From positions 4,525,501 to 4,589,500 of the forward strand of contig BSBM01000602.1 in assembly GCA_027924585.1 (NCBI GenBank): a stretch of 64,000 nucleotides of DNA. Reading direction: 5' to 3'. The stretch's first letter is position 1. Each line of letters begins with the position of its first letter. Under the pieces are notes generated by a model. That model did no database searches and was not told the origin of the DNA. It saw only the letters and a program-made list of their open reading frames with translations. Positions 12,540-22,712 of this stretch are shown piece after piece. Position numbers and translations under genes: made by a program. The stretch is from Larix kaempferi (taxonomy: Eukaryota > Streptophyta > Pinopsida > Pinales > Pinaceae).

Positions 12540-13200
12540 AGACAATTGGAAAAATAGACGTCATGAGATGCCATCTAGACACCACGCAATGGTGAATTCT
12601 ATTAGGTGTATCGGTGTAGAATTCAATCAAGCACCAACATATTATGGAACCAATCGTCTCGATACATTATTACAGGAGATGGAAGCCACAATAGAGGAGC
12701 AATATCATATGGATGTATTGTACACAGTGCTTAGAGGCACTCCCATGTGATGGTGGGAAATGCATAGAGATGAATTGATGACTAGGATACCACACAACTT
12801 ACTATGACTATCAGGTTCAAGCAATCCTTGCATGCTAATATGGTGAAAGAAGTCTACATGGGGGAATCTAATCTTGATCAACATATTGAAATCTGTGATC
12901 ACCAGTGGGAATTAGGAGGATTACAACCGCAGTTCTGGGTCCACCAATTCTTCCATGAGCTTGTATCTATCCGGAAATCTTGTTATCTGCACAAAGAAAC
13001 AAGAAGGAAAATTGACTGTTGGAAAAAACTGTGCATAATTATGTCAAGAGTTTTCTTCTCTGCAACAGGAGACACAGTAACAAAAGCATTAACTGCTATC
13101 AAGGGTGCATTATTTACTGACTGATTGTGGAAAGTTGACCACTCATACATCTTCCCAACACATCAAGAATTGGATAAATTCCATGTAGAGATGGGACAAC
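12540..13200 (+). pseudogene. Capsid-like domain lying between protease and RT
   Basis: Frames at 12568-12750 and 12804-13124 together show an APTYYGTNRLDTLL start, then LRGTPMxWWEMHRDEL, then IRFKQSL, then a WVHQFFHELV block. The WW-plus-RF pattern is that of the Retrotrans_gag capsid fold. A TGA interrupts before WW (12748-12750), most simply an Arg codon CGA turned into TGA. The end of this domain (ALTAIKGALFTD) is also found inverted at 25550-25620. A capsid-like domain after the protease is a noncanonical order for gypsy; I believe relatives with this order exist in other plants, but I cannot check it here. Confidence 0.55.
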
Positions 13201-13346
13201 CTGTATGTTGCGCAAAAATAGAACAAGGAGATCCAGAACCAGATGAAGTAAAACAAGTGTGACACCTCAGTTTCCAGGAGTCCGAGGGTGTCCAAAAAGT
13301 AAAACACACCAAACTTGAAGGTACTAGGGATATATACACCCAACCT

Positions 13347-14300
13347 ATGCAATTGAAGAAGATAAATATTGGCACTAACGATAAACCGAACATGGCAGTA
13401 ATTGGGGATTACCGGGAGGATCAAGCAGTTTTAGAAATTGCATTTCTTTTGAAGGAGTATGAAGATTTGTTTTCGCAAAGATTCATGGAACTTAATGGAA
13501 TTCAGGGAGACCTAGGAGAGATGAATATCATATTGAAATCAGATGCAAATCCTATCAAACACCTTCTGTATCAGATGAACCCTTGGGTTAAGAAAACGCT
13601 TAAAAATGAGATTGATCGTATGCTGAATTCCAGCTTAATATTCCTAGTTGATGAATTTGAGTGGAGTCAGTTCCATTGTGATCCAGATCAAAAAGGATAT
13701 GGAGGACATCCGATTCTGTGTATATTATCACAATCTGAACACTACTTGTGTCCATGACCCCTTTCCAACACCTTTTAGTGATGAAGTGTTACATCAAGTG
13801 GTGGGAAACGAAGCATATTCCTTCATAAATGGCTTCTCAGGATATCTCCAAGTAAGGATTGTGGAATAATATAAGAAGAAGACTACATTTACTATTGAGT
13901 AGGGCTCTTTTGCATACAATGTTATGCCATTTGGACACAAGAATGTGCTAGCGGTTTTCTCAATAATTGTAATAGCGGCTTTCCGCGATTTCCTCCACAA
14001 ATTTTTGTAAGTTTATTTCAATGATTGGATGATTTACAGTCTGTTCAAGGGCCATGTTGCTCTTCTTTGGCTCATGTTTGATCATTGCAAATAGATGGGG
14101 TTATCATTGAATCTATGGAAGTGCATATTCTACGTACCTTTTGGTAACGTGCTAGGACATATTGTATGTAAAGATGGGGTGTTGGATGACCTTGTGAAAA
14201 TTGCCACTATTGTAAATTTGTAGGAACCAATGACAATCAAACAACTGCAATCCACATTGTGTCATATTAGATATTATCTAATATTCATCAGCAGTTGTGC
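13347..14300 (+). pseudogene. Gypsy reverse transcriptase, inactivated
   Basis: Frames show the pre-RT linker (YEDLFSQRFMEL, GDLGEMNIIL), the RT entry (PIKHLLYQMNPWVKK, EIDRMLNSSLI), then RICVYYHNLN, HDPFPTPFSDEVL and AYSFINGFSGYLQVRI. These are followed by the VMPFGHKN-like block and the active-site region. The usual YFDD reads YFND at about 14012-14023, so a catalytic Asp is lost. Stops at 13867 and near 13900 and at least two frameshifts add to this. The region is contiguous with RNase H at 14341. Confidence 0.8.
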
Positions 14301-14340
14301 ATCTATGTGATTGCACCTCTGGATAAACTGTTAAAGAAGA

Positions 14341-14872
14341 CCAAGTTTTTTTAGTGGAATGAAGACTGTAAGAAAGCATTCAACACACTCAAAGAAAGAA
14401 TGGTAAATGCCCCAATCCTCGCATTTCCTAATTGGAAGAAGGAATTCCATGTCCATGTAGATGCATTAGGAATTACCCTTGGAGTTGTACTATCCCAAAC
14501 TGGCAAAGGTGAGATGGACCATCCTGTGTATTTTTCTAGTAGAAAGCTATTGCAAGCAGATGTGACTACACTACCACATAATGAGAAGGATTAGCTATGA
14601 GCTATGCATTACAGAAGTTCCACCACTATCTTTTGGAAGGACATTTCAAATTATTCACAAACCATTCTGCCCCGAATTACCTGGTGAACAAGCTGGTATT
14701 AGAAAGAATAATCTATAGATGGTTACTGGTGTTTTTGGAATTCTCAGTTGAAGTTATCGTGAAGCCCAAAAAACATAACCATGGACTAGATTATTTGTCT
14801 CGCATTGACTTGGATGAACCTTACGGCCCGGTAGATGATCAACTACTAGACACTGCATTATTTAGATTATAA
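14341..14872 (+). pseudogene. Gypsy RNase H and pre-integrase linker
   Basis: The frame 14400-14594 gives APILAFPNWKKEFHVHVDA, containing the first catalytic Asp of the RT-type RNase H (HVDA), followed by GVVLSQ and PVYFSSRKL. After a frameshift and stop at 14592, the frame at 14597 gives YALQKFHHYLLEGHFKLFT, NHSAPNYLVN and HNHGLDYLSRID. This is the classic end of gypsy RNase H leading into the integrase. The product would degrade the RNA strand of the RNA:DNA hybrid. The next gypsy segment is displaced to 19568 by copia A. Confidence 0.8.
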
Positions 14873-14963
14873 TTCATTCTATATCACTTAGAAGAGATTG
14901 CATTGTTCCTCATTACACAGAAGGCTCTAGATAACTTTTTTCCCACACAGAAGGGACACTTAG

Positions 14964-15715
14964 TGTGATATTTTAGGATTAGGATCACTCAGCAGTAGAA
15001 GAACTCACTAGAATTCACTCATGAAGTGCATAAAGAAGAATAAGAAATGGAGATTCAATAATTACTCATACACAAGAAATGACAAAAACTGTTGTATCAT
15101 ACATCAGCTGTAAGCCGACGCTCTGTAAAATGAATAATAATTGAATACAATCAAATGGATTCGAATGCCTCTAAGGTCATTCGAATTCTCCTCAATGTGT
15201 GGCTTGGATAGCATTGGAGACATCATCCAAACCAGTGGCAGTAGTCACAAAAGTCAAATAGTCAGTCAAATGAGTCTAACTGAGTCTAACTGATTGCATG
15301 GGAATTGATGTAGGGAAAGAGACTCCAATGTGGGCGCATGAGGAGCTGTCAGTAGTCAGAATAGTTGATCTAGTCTCTCTCGAGGTCTATCTAAGTGGTT
15401 CAGTCAGTTAAACTAGCAATCAATCCCCAAAACAAGGAACATATCCACTAATCATGGAACTAACTGAAGTAACTCCTAAATAGGTGGAAGAGGGCGCACT
15501 TGTACTCTAGTGATGAAAACAAGGGCACATTAGTGGCCAGGAGAGCTAAAAATGAGCAGAAACAGGCTCCTAGGGATAAAATACTGAGGACTAGGTGCTG
15601 GGAGACTACCATACTGATGATTGGATGCATGCAATTGCATGCAGATGATTGGATGCATGCAAAAGCAACATGCAGGCATGCACAATACAAAAATGATGGT
15701 GAGAATATTCCAACA
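14964..15715 (-). repeat. 3' LTR of copia A
   Basis: On the minus strand it starts TGTTGGAATATTC and ends AATATCACA. It contains a cluster of CATGCA/TGCATG motifs (about 15620-15680) near its 5' end, in the presumed U3. It pairs with 18830-19567. Confidence 0.9.
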
Positions 15716-15728
15716 CCCTCCTGCAAGG
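15716..15728 (-). other. Polypurine tract of copia A
   Basis: On the minus strand TTGCAGGAGGG lies directly before the 3' LTR start TGTTGG. This is the plus-strand DNA primer position. Copies B and C have G-rich tracts at the equivalent place. Confidence 0.75.
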
Positions 15729-15875
15729 TATACTATGAGGAACAACTGAAATGGTAGGGCCCTGGTAACTGAGACCAAAGGTCACCCCGTACAACAATCT
15801 AAATAAATAAAGTGAGGAAAGAGGGAAAACCCAGTGGGAAGAAACCCCCCCCCAAAATAGAATGTGGTAGGATGA

Positions 15876-17612
15876 TCAATCATGTACATCACTCACCCCA
15901 AATGGTAAGTGGACTTCTCCACCGAAGAAAGATCCATTGGCAAGAAATGGATTAGTAATGTGAGAAGGATGAAACCTTCCATTCTGAAAATCAGATTTGG
16001 TTCTCCTCGGATCAAGTGGATGTCCCACAAGATCTCCAGTAGATATAAGAGTAGTGGCTGCCCATCTAGGAAGAGGAGGATCATCAAGTGCAAGATCATC
16101 AGGTTCTTGTGGATCTAGATCTTCCATTTTCTCATCTTCACTAATAGGTGCTAGATATTCAGGTTCTTGTGGATCTGGATCTAACATTCGCTCTTCATCA
16201 TCTTCACTGTCATACTCTGAATTTGAACTGTCATGTGATGAAGATTCACTCTCTTGGAGCTCATCAAGCGGTGGAGGTGTGGTAGGAAAGCTCTCTTGCT
16301 CAACAGGATGAGCATCATGAAGAGGCCATTCCTCAAACTGTACACTCCTATTAAGGAACGTGCTCATAGTAGAAGGATCAAGAATCTTGTAGGAATTAAC
16401 ATTCAATGCATAACCCACCATAATACACTCTCTGCTTTGTGGATCTGGGGGTCTCCTTTTATCATTTGGAATCCTTGCCCATGCTCTGGATCCAAGCACT
16501 CTAAGATGAGACACATCAGGTTTGTATCCCATCCATGCTTTGAAAGGAGTCATATCTTTGAGTCCTTTGTGAGGAACTATGTTCTGAAGATAGGTGGCAC
16601 AGTTGATGGCTTCTGCCCAAAGACTAGGGTGCAACCGTTTCGACTTTAGCATGCAGGTGGCCATCTCTTTCAATGTTCTATTCTTCCTTTCAGCAACACC
16701 ATTCTGTTGTGGTGTATAGGGAACAGTATGTTGCATCTTAATGCCCTCTTCAGCACAAAAGGTTTGAAAGTCACCCTTGATGTACTCACCTCCATTATCA
16801 GTGCGAATGGCCTTGATATTTCTATCTGAAAACTTTTCTGCAGAAGACTTGAAAAACTTAAAGAATACAAATACTTCTAACTTTAATCTGAGAAAGTATA
16901 CCCATGTAAATCTTGAATAATCATCAATAGAAGTAAGAATATACCTTGCCTTGTTCAAAGATAGATCTGGAAATGGCACTGCAACATCACTATGAATCAG
17001 ATCTAGAGGATGAGAGGCTCTCCTTGCCTTCCCCTTCTCGAATTTATTTTCAGGATGCTTGCCAATCAAACAACTATGAAAGTTTCCCTTGGCAAACTTT
17101 ATCTTGGGAAACCATTCAACCATCTCTTTAGTATGCATGTCTTGCAAGTATTGATAGTTAAGATGCCCAAATATTTCATTCCACAATCTACTCTCTTCAT
17201 TGGCATGGGTGTGAAGAGCAGATTGCTTTGAGAGAGGTAAGAAGTGGGAGAACTCATACAGTTTCCACTTATGATTAGCAACACCTTTTGCAATGGTAGA
17301 ACCTGATACCATGTCCTGAATTTCGACCTCATTTGGAGAGAAGATCACCCTCTTGGGCTCTCCAGTATGGGTCATATGATATACTGAAAGTAGATTAGTA
17401 GTGAGAGTGGGGACATAGAGTACATCCGAGAAGTATCCATGATCTAGTTTGATTCTTCCTATCCCCTCAAAGGAGAACTCAAAATCATTCCCCAACATAA
17501 TGGATGGTCCAACAGTACCTTTGAATCCAGTGAAGAGATTCTTGGAGGAAGACATGTGTCTTGATGCTCCAAAATCTATGACGAAGGAGGATTGAGTTGA
17601 TGCACCTTCCAT
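15876..17612 (-). CDS. Copia A Pol: protease, pre-integrase, integrase (RT/RNase H missing)
   Basis: An uninterrupted frame of 578 codons. Residues about 10-20 hold the protease motif IDFGASRHM, where copia normally has DSGAS; the Ser is replaced by Phe. The GAG-pre-integrase segment follows (about 100-200), but its zinc-binding residues are damaged: RLWNEIFGHL has Asn for the first His, and FHSC has lost the first Cys of CxxC. The integrase core (about 205-360) keeps its D,D,E triad: HSDVAVPF, RTDNGGEY and QQNGVAERKNRTL. Then come the SLWAEAIN and GSRAW blocks and a very acidic Ser/Asp/Glu/Pro linker with DPDPQEP twice. The frame ends with FHPSHITNPFLANG and GVSDVHD, a fusion of the linker with the extreme C-terminus of Pol. 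Normal copia Pol is more than twice this length. The gag frame overlaps and is in the +1 register (see gag). Confidence 0.85.
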   Translation of the reverse strand: MEGASTQSSFVIDFGASRHMSSSKNLFTGFKGTVGPSIMLGNDFEFSFEGIGRIKLDHGYFSDVLYVPTLTTNLLSVYHMTHTGEPKRVIFSPNEVEIQDMVSGSTIAKGVANHKWKLYEFSHFLPLSKQSALHTHANEESRLWNEIFGHLNYQYLQDMHTKEMVEWFPKIKFAKGNFHSCLIGKHPENKFEKGKARRASHPLDLIHSDVAVPFPDLSLNKARYILTSIDDYSRFTWVYFLRLKLEVFVFFKFFKSSAEKFSDRNIKAIRTDNGGEYIKGDFQTFCAEEGIKMQHTVPYTPQQNGVAERKNRTLKEMATCMLKSKRLHPSLWAEAINCATYLQNIVPHKGLKDMTPFKAWMGYKPDVSHLRVLGSRAWARIPNDKRRPPDPQSRECIMVGYALNVNSYKILDPSTMSTFLNRSVQFEEWPLHDAHPVEQESFPTTPPPLDELQESESSSHDSSNSEYDSEDDEERMLDPDPQEPEYLAPISEDEKMEDLDPQEPDDLALDDPPLPRWAATTLISTGDLVGHPLDPRRTKSDFQNGRFHPSHITNPFLANGSFFGGEVHLPFGVSDVHD

Positions 17613-18532
17613 GAGGGCATGGCATCTCTCTTTGTTCTCAGATCTAGATGGTTCACTCTCTTTCTTTCCAGCACATGCAGGTACTGGAATATTTTTTTTT
17701 CAAGAAGTGAAGCCATGAGATCTATGGTCTTCTTCACACATGAGCTCTGAGGGTGATATCCTCGATTACAGTATGTGCACTTGGATTTTCCCTTCTGAGT
17801 TTGCTTGTCCTTCTTAGGATTCGAGACTCCATCTGACTGTATGGGAGCCTCCTTCTGCTTTGGGTCATTCAACTTTCTATCAGAAATTTTTTGTTTTCCT
17901 TTGCCATTCGCTCTCCTTGACTCAGTAGTTGTAAGAGTTGAATCCAATTTGGCTTTTATCACTCCCATGTGCACTAGCTTCTCCTCCTCAAGAGTTAAAG
18001 ATTGGATGAAGTCTTTAAGCGAAGGGAATTTCCATTTTGGAATGGATAACTTTGCTGACTGGAAGGTCGAAACAAACACTGAATAATCAGGTCCTAGCTT
18101 AGACAAGATGGAAAGAATCAATTGTTTTTCTTCCTTATCAATCCCATACCTCTTCAACTGTGAAATCAAGTTCTTGAATTTGTTGAGAAACTCAGTGATA
18201 GTTTTGAGACTGCTTGGGCTCAAGGAAATGAGCTCATTTTCTAGTTTATGACCCTTCAAATCATCTTTCTGGCCAAGGAGGGATTCGATCTTGTCCCAAA
18301 CCTCCTTTCGAGTCTTCAAATCGATAACATGAAAGTGCAAATATTCGGAAATGCTAAGTAGCAACAGTCCTACTCCTTCATCAAGCTTGTCTAAGTACTT
18401 GGATTTCTCTACTGCACCAGTGGGATCAACTGCAGACCCATTCACTACTCTGGAAAGACTCTTTGACTTCAAGAAGATGTCCATTTTTTCCTTCCATTTG
18501 AAGTAGTTGAATGAATTCAACTTGAGATCCAT
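17576..18532 (-). CDS. Copia A Gag
   Basis: The open frame extends to an upstream Met at 18574, but I choose the Met at 18532 because the homologue in copia B starts with the same MDLKLNSFNY. The protein has the UBN2/Gag pattern: YFKWKEKMDIFLKSK, KTRKEVWDKIESLL, ELISLSPSSLKTI, FLNKFKNLISQLKR, ILSILSKLGPDYSVFV. A basic Lys/Gln-rich stretch follows, and a zinc knuckle CTYCNRGYHPQSSC near residue 255. It would form the virus-like particle. About 35 residues after the knuckle the frame crosses an A9 run (minus strand of 17692-17700) and then reads out of register to a stop. A -1 shift at that run joins it to the Pol frame. In copies B and E the same region is in one register, so this is more likely an indel than a programmed shift. 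Confidence 0.8.
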   Translation of the reverse strand: MDLKLNSFNYFKWKEKMDIFLKSKSLSRVVNGSAVDPTGAVEKSKYLDKLDEGVGLLLLSISEYLHFHVIDLKTRKEVWDKIESLLGQKDDLKGHKLENELISLSPSSLKTITEFLNKFKNLISQLKRYGIDKEEKQLILSILSKLGPDYSVFVSTFQSAKLSIPKWKFPSLKDFIQSLTLEEEKLVHMGVIKAKLDSTLTTTESRRANGKGKQKISDRKLNDPKQKEAPIQSDGVSNPKKDKQTQKGKSKCTYCNRGYHPQSSCVKKTIDLMASLLEKKIFQYLHVLERKRVNHLDLRTKRDAMPSWKVHQLNPPSS

Positions 18533-18817
18533 GATACTGAAGAATTCAAAGCTGAATAGGGGAGATTCCCGCAAAACAAATGAGAATTATGAAAATAAGA
18601 TCTGCTGCAATTCGAATTGAACATTGCCTTAGGACACTGCGCACATGTGACTGGGTACTTCACACCTGGATAGACCTCACTGGATTGATCCAGTGAATTC
18701 AAGGCAATAGCACCAGGATTTGCTGCAGAAACCCAGAGGCTTCTGGTGATCAATGAAAGACAACTACTCAAGGAATTGCTGCAACCGCTGTTGCTGCAAT
18801 TCGAATAACTATTGTTT

Positions 18818-18829
18818 GCTCTAATGCCA
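18818..18829 (-). other. Primer-binding site of copia A
   Basis: Minus-strand TGGCATTAGAGC directly follows the 5' LTR end. It differs at two positions from TGGTATCAGAGC, the complement of the 3' end of plant initiator-Met tRNA, the usual copia primer. Confidence 0.85.
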
Positions 18830-19567
18830 TGTGATATTTTAGGATTAGGATCACTCAGCAGTAGCAGATATCACTAGAATTCACTCATGAAGTGCATAAA
18901 GAAGAAGAAGAAATGGAGATTCAATAATCACTCATACACAAGAAATGAAAAAAACTGTTGTATCATACATCAGCTGTAAGCTGGCACTCTGTAAAATGAA
19001 TAATAACTGAATACAATCAAATGGATTCAAATGCCTCTAAGTTCATTCGAATTCTCCTCAATGTTTGGCTTGGATAGCATTGGAGGCATCATCCAAACCA
19101 GTGGCAGTAGTCACAAAAGTCAAATAGTCAGTCAAATGAGTCTAACTGAGTGCATGGGAATTGATGTAGGGAAGGAGACTCCAATGTGGGAACATGAGGA
19201 GCTGTCAGTAGTCAGAATAGTTGATCTAGTCTCTCTGGAGGTATATCTAAGTGGTTCAGTTAGTTAAACTAGCAATCAATCCCCCCAAAAAGGAACATAT
19301 TCACTAATCATGGAACTAACTGAAGTAACTCCTAAATAGGTGGAAGAGGGCGCACTTGTACTCCAGTGATGAAAACAAGGGTGCATCAGTGGCTAGGAGA
19401 GCTAAAACTGAGCAGAAACAGGCTCTTGGGACTGAAATACTAGGACTAGGTGCTGGGAGACTACCATATTGATGACTGGATGCATGCAATTGCATGCAGA
19501 TGACTAGATGCATGAAAATGCATGCAGGCATGCAAAATACAAAAATGATGGTGAGAATATTCCAACA
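18830..19567 (-). repeat. 5' LTR of copia A
   Basis: Starts TGTTGGAATATTC and ends AATATCACA on the minus strand, about 95% identical by eye to 14964-15715. It carries repeated TGCATGC motifs at about 19480-19535. A short tandem 'gtctaactga' seen in the 3' LTR is single here. Confidence 0.9.
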
Positions 19568-19989
19568 AGAAGAGACACTTAGTGGTAAGAGCAATGAAAT
19601 ACCATCTAATTGCATGACAATTGTATAAACTGGGGATTGATGGCATCTTTCGTAGATGCATATTGGATCATGAGAGTGAACGTATTTTTATGGGGATGCC
19701 AAGAGTTGCGAGAGGACATGTTGGCAGAAAAGAGACAGAGAGAAAGGTGCTACAAGCCGGACTATGGTGGCCTACATTATTGAAAGATGCTAAGGCGTAT
19801 GCAAGGAAATGCGACGTCTATCAATGTGTTGGCCAACTGTCCCGCAGAGATGAACTTCCATTGAACCTAGTCCGAGCACTGCAACCTTTTGATAAATGGG
19901 AAATTGACTTCATAGGACCAATTCATCCTCCAGCAAATTAAGCACTACAAAGCCTGATATATTATCACTGCCAACGACTATTTAACCAA
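19568..19989 (+). pseudogene. Gypsy integrase, zinc-binding part and start of core
   Basis: This continues the gypsy element after copia A. The frame 19621-19941 gives LYKLGIDGIFRRCIL, then VARGHVGRKETERKVLQAG, LWWPTLLKDA, YARKCDVYQCVG and SRRDELPL. These form the H2C2 zinc-binding module, in which the first His and the CxxC pair can be seen. It then runs into the core with FDKWEIDFIGPI, containing the first catalytic Asp. A TAA at 19939 and a frameshift follow, and the reading YIITANDYLT leads up to 19989, where copia B cuts in. The remainder resumes at 25098. Confidence 0.85.
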
Positions 19990-20663
19990 TGTTGGAATAT
20001 TCTCACCATCATTTTTTATATTTGCATGCATCCATTCATCAGTATGGTAGTCCCCCCAGCACCTGGAGCCTATTTTCATCCCACTAGAGGCTGTTTCTAG
20101 CCCTCAGTAGCCCTCCTACCTACCTAGTGCACCTTTTTTTCCTCACTTGGATGACATATCCGCCCTACTACACTACTTGGATCACTAACAGTTAGTTGCA
20201 ACATTGATTGACCAGTTCTTGCATTTATTGCTCAGTTTAACTGTCTGTAGCTTACAGTTGTCTGTATCAGAGTGCCACTTGACCTACTGTCAGCCTTATC
20301 AGCCTCATGCACCCTCCTTGGAGTCTCCATCCCTTGATTTGTGCTCACATAGCTCAGTAAGACTCAGTTAGACTCATTTGACTGACTTTTGACTATTTGT
20401 GACTACTACCATTGATTGGGTGATGTCTCCAATGCTATCCAAGCCACACATTGAGGAGAATTCGAATTCACTTGACAACTTCATTATTGTATTCAGTTTT
20501 CACAGTGCCAGCTTACAATTGATGTATGATTATACTGCAGATTTCTCCATTTCTGAGTTTATGAGTGATAATTGATTCATTTCTTCTTCTTCTTCTTTGC
20601 AATTCTTGAGTGAGGTTTTTGAGATTTTCTTTGGCTATGTGATCCTTCCTATAGATTTACACG
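19990..20663 (+). repeat. 5' LTR of copia B
   Basis: Starts TGTTGGAATATTCTCACC and ends GATTTACACG (last base changed from A). It is shorter than the 3' LTR chiefly because the TGCATGC-rich segment is reduced to one short run. Confidence 0.85.
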
Positions 20664-20675
20664 TGGTATTAGAGT
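20664..20675 (+). other. Primer-binding site of copia B
   Basis: TGGTATTAGAGT directly follows the LTR; it is a near match to the initiator-Met tRNA complement TGGTATCAGAGC. Confidence 0.85.
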
Positions 20676-20954
20676 TGGAGCCAACTATTCGAATTGCAGC
20701 AACAACAGTTGCAACAATTCATTGAGCACCAGAAGCCTCTGGATTTCCACAACAATTCCTGGTGCAATTGTCTTGAATTCACTGGAGCAATCCAATTAGG
20801 TCTATCCAGGTGTGAAGGATCCAGTCACATGTGCTCATTGTCCTAAGGTAGTGTTCAATTCGAATTTGCAGCCATCTCCATCAACAATTTCATTTGTTTT
20901 GCAGGTTATCTCCATCATTCGAATTCATCATCAATTCGACTTCAACAGCTACCA

Positions 20955-21780
20955 ATGGATCTAAAATTGAATTCATTCAATTATGTCAAATGGAATGCCA
21001 ATATGGACATCTTTATGAAGTCCAAGAGCCTTTCTAGAGTATTGAATGGGACTGCAGTTGAACCCACTTGTGCGCGAGAGAAATCAAAGTACTTGGAGAA
21101 ACTTGATGAAGCAGTAGGACTGCTACTCCTTAACATTTCCAAAGACCTCCATTTTCATGTCATATATCTAGCCACTCCAAAAGAAGTTTGGGACAAGCTC
21201 GAATCTCTTCTTGGACAGAAATATGAATTGAAAGGTCACAAGTTGGAAAATGAGCTTATCTCACTGAGCCCTTGCAGCTTCGACTCCATCAATGAGTTTC
21301 TTACCAAGTTTAAAAATCTGATTTCACAATTGAAGAGATATGGAATAGAGAAGGAAGAGAAGTAGCTCATCCTTTCCATACTATCAAAATTGGGCCCTAA
21401 CTACTCGGTATTTGTCTCTACCTTTCAAATAATGAAGCTATCCATCCCAAAATGGAAGTTTCCCACTCTTGATGACTTCATCCAATCTCTCACACAAGAG
21501 GAGGAGAAGTTGATTCAAATGGGAATGATAAAACCCAAGATGGATTCAACACTTCAACTGCTGAGGTGAATAGAGCGAATGGAAAGGGCAAGCAAATTTT
21601 TTTTGATAGAAAGTCGAATGAGTAGAAGCAAAAGGAGGCTCCCTATCAGTCAGAAGGGGCTTTGAATTCCTAGAAGACCAAGCATTCTAAAAATGAGAAA
21701 TACAATTGTACCTATTTCAATAGAGGATTTCATCTTGAGAGTTCTTGTATGAAGAAGACTATAGACTTGATGGCTCAGTT
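20955..21780 (+). pseudogene. Copia B Gag, broken
   Basis: Starts MDLKLNSFNYVKWNANMD and is closely similar to copia A Gag, including EVWDKLESLLGQK, ENELISLSP and FLTKFKNLISQLKR. A TAG at 21363-21365 replaces the Gln codon seen in A (EEKQLILS). Further on come ILSKLGPNYSVFVSTF, a frameshift near 21549, more stops, and a damaged zinc knuckle CTYFNRGFHLESSC whose second Cys is now Phe. The Gag is therefore not translatable as one protein. Confidence 0.85.
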
Positions 21781-22712
21781 ACTTTAAAAGAATAACATCC
21801 CAGTACCCGCATGTGCTAGGAAGAAAGAAGCTGAACCTTCTAGATCCGAGGACAAGGAGAGATGCCATGCTCTCATGGCAGGTGCATCAAGAGAGTCCTC
21901 CTTCATCATAGATTCAGGAGCATCAAGACACATGTCTTCCTCCAAATATCTCTTCACTGGTTTCGAATGCACTGTTGGCCCTTCAATCATGTTGGGGAAT
22001 GGTTTTGAGGTCTCCTCTGAGGGGATTGGAAGGATCAAACTTGATCATGGATACTTCTTACATGTACTCTATGTTACTACACTTACTGCCAATCTACTTT
22101 CGGTCTACCAAATGACCCATACTGGAGAGCCCAAGAGGGTGATCTTCTCTCCAAATGAGGTCAAAATACAAGACATGGTTTCAGGAAATATCATTGCAAA
22201 AGGTGTTGCAAACCACAATTCGAAACTCTATGAGTTCTCTCACTTTCTTCCTCTCTCTAAGCAGTCTGCTCTTCACACTCATGCAAATGAAGAGAGTAGG
22301 CTATGGCATGAAATATTTTGGCATCTCAACTACAAACACTTGCAAGACATGCAAACTCAAAAGGTGGTTGAAGGTCTACCCAATCTCAAGTTTTCCCAAG
22401 GCACCTGCAAAGGTTGCTTTAATGGAAAAGATCCATCAAAGAAGATTGAGAAAAATATGACTCATGGGGAAGTGCGAATGCTAGATCCAGATCCACAAGA
22501 ACCTGAAGATCTAGCACCTAAAGATCCAACTCATATTGCTAGATGGGCCACCACTACTATTGCTTCCACCATTGATCTTGTTGGAGATAGATCTGATCTC
22601 CAAGATACAAGAGTTGCACTCTCTCCCACAGATCCATTTCTAGCTGAGAGATGCTTTCTTATGATTGGATTTGATCCAAAAAAATTCTTTGAGGCCTCCC
22701 AAGATCCAAGAT
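21781..22712 (+). pseudogene. Copia B protease, pre-integrase and acidic linker (integrase core lost)
   Basis: The frame from 21875 holds the intact protease motif FIIDSGASRHMSSS, then LGNGFEVSSEGIGRIKL and NLLSVYQMTHTGEP. The GAG-pre-integrase motif is complete: RLWHEIFWHLNY and GTCKGCFNGK supply the two His and two Cys. At about 22450 (KIEKN) the frame jumps to THGEVRMLDPDPQEPEDLAP, which in copia A lies after the integrase core. The stretch of about 280 residues that carries D,D,E in A is absent. The linker continues to FLAERCFLMIGFDPK and a stop at 22712. The junction keeps the reading frame. Confidence 0.85.

Larger units (their letters stand above)
14964..19567 (-). mobile_element. Copia element A: full LTRs, no RT/RNase H
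   Basis: A 4.6-kb Ty1-copia element in minus orientation, inserted in the gypsy element. Both LTRs, primer-binding site and polypurine tract are present, together with gag, protease, GAG-pre-integrase and a full-length integrase. After the acidic post-integrase linker the frame runs straight into the 3' terminal segment, so reverse transcriptase and RNase H are absent. It is flanked not by the expected 5-bp repeat but by a 15-bp near-perfect direct repeat: agaagggacacttag at 14949-14963 and agaagagacacttag at 19568-19582. The two LTRs look about 95% alike by eye, so this is a fairly young insertion. Confidence 0.9.

Noticed and set aside
15997-16311. Open plus-strand frame rich in Ser and Gly opposite copia A Pol
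   Set aside because: It is the antisense of the acidic Ser/Asp/Glu linker and has no independent support.
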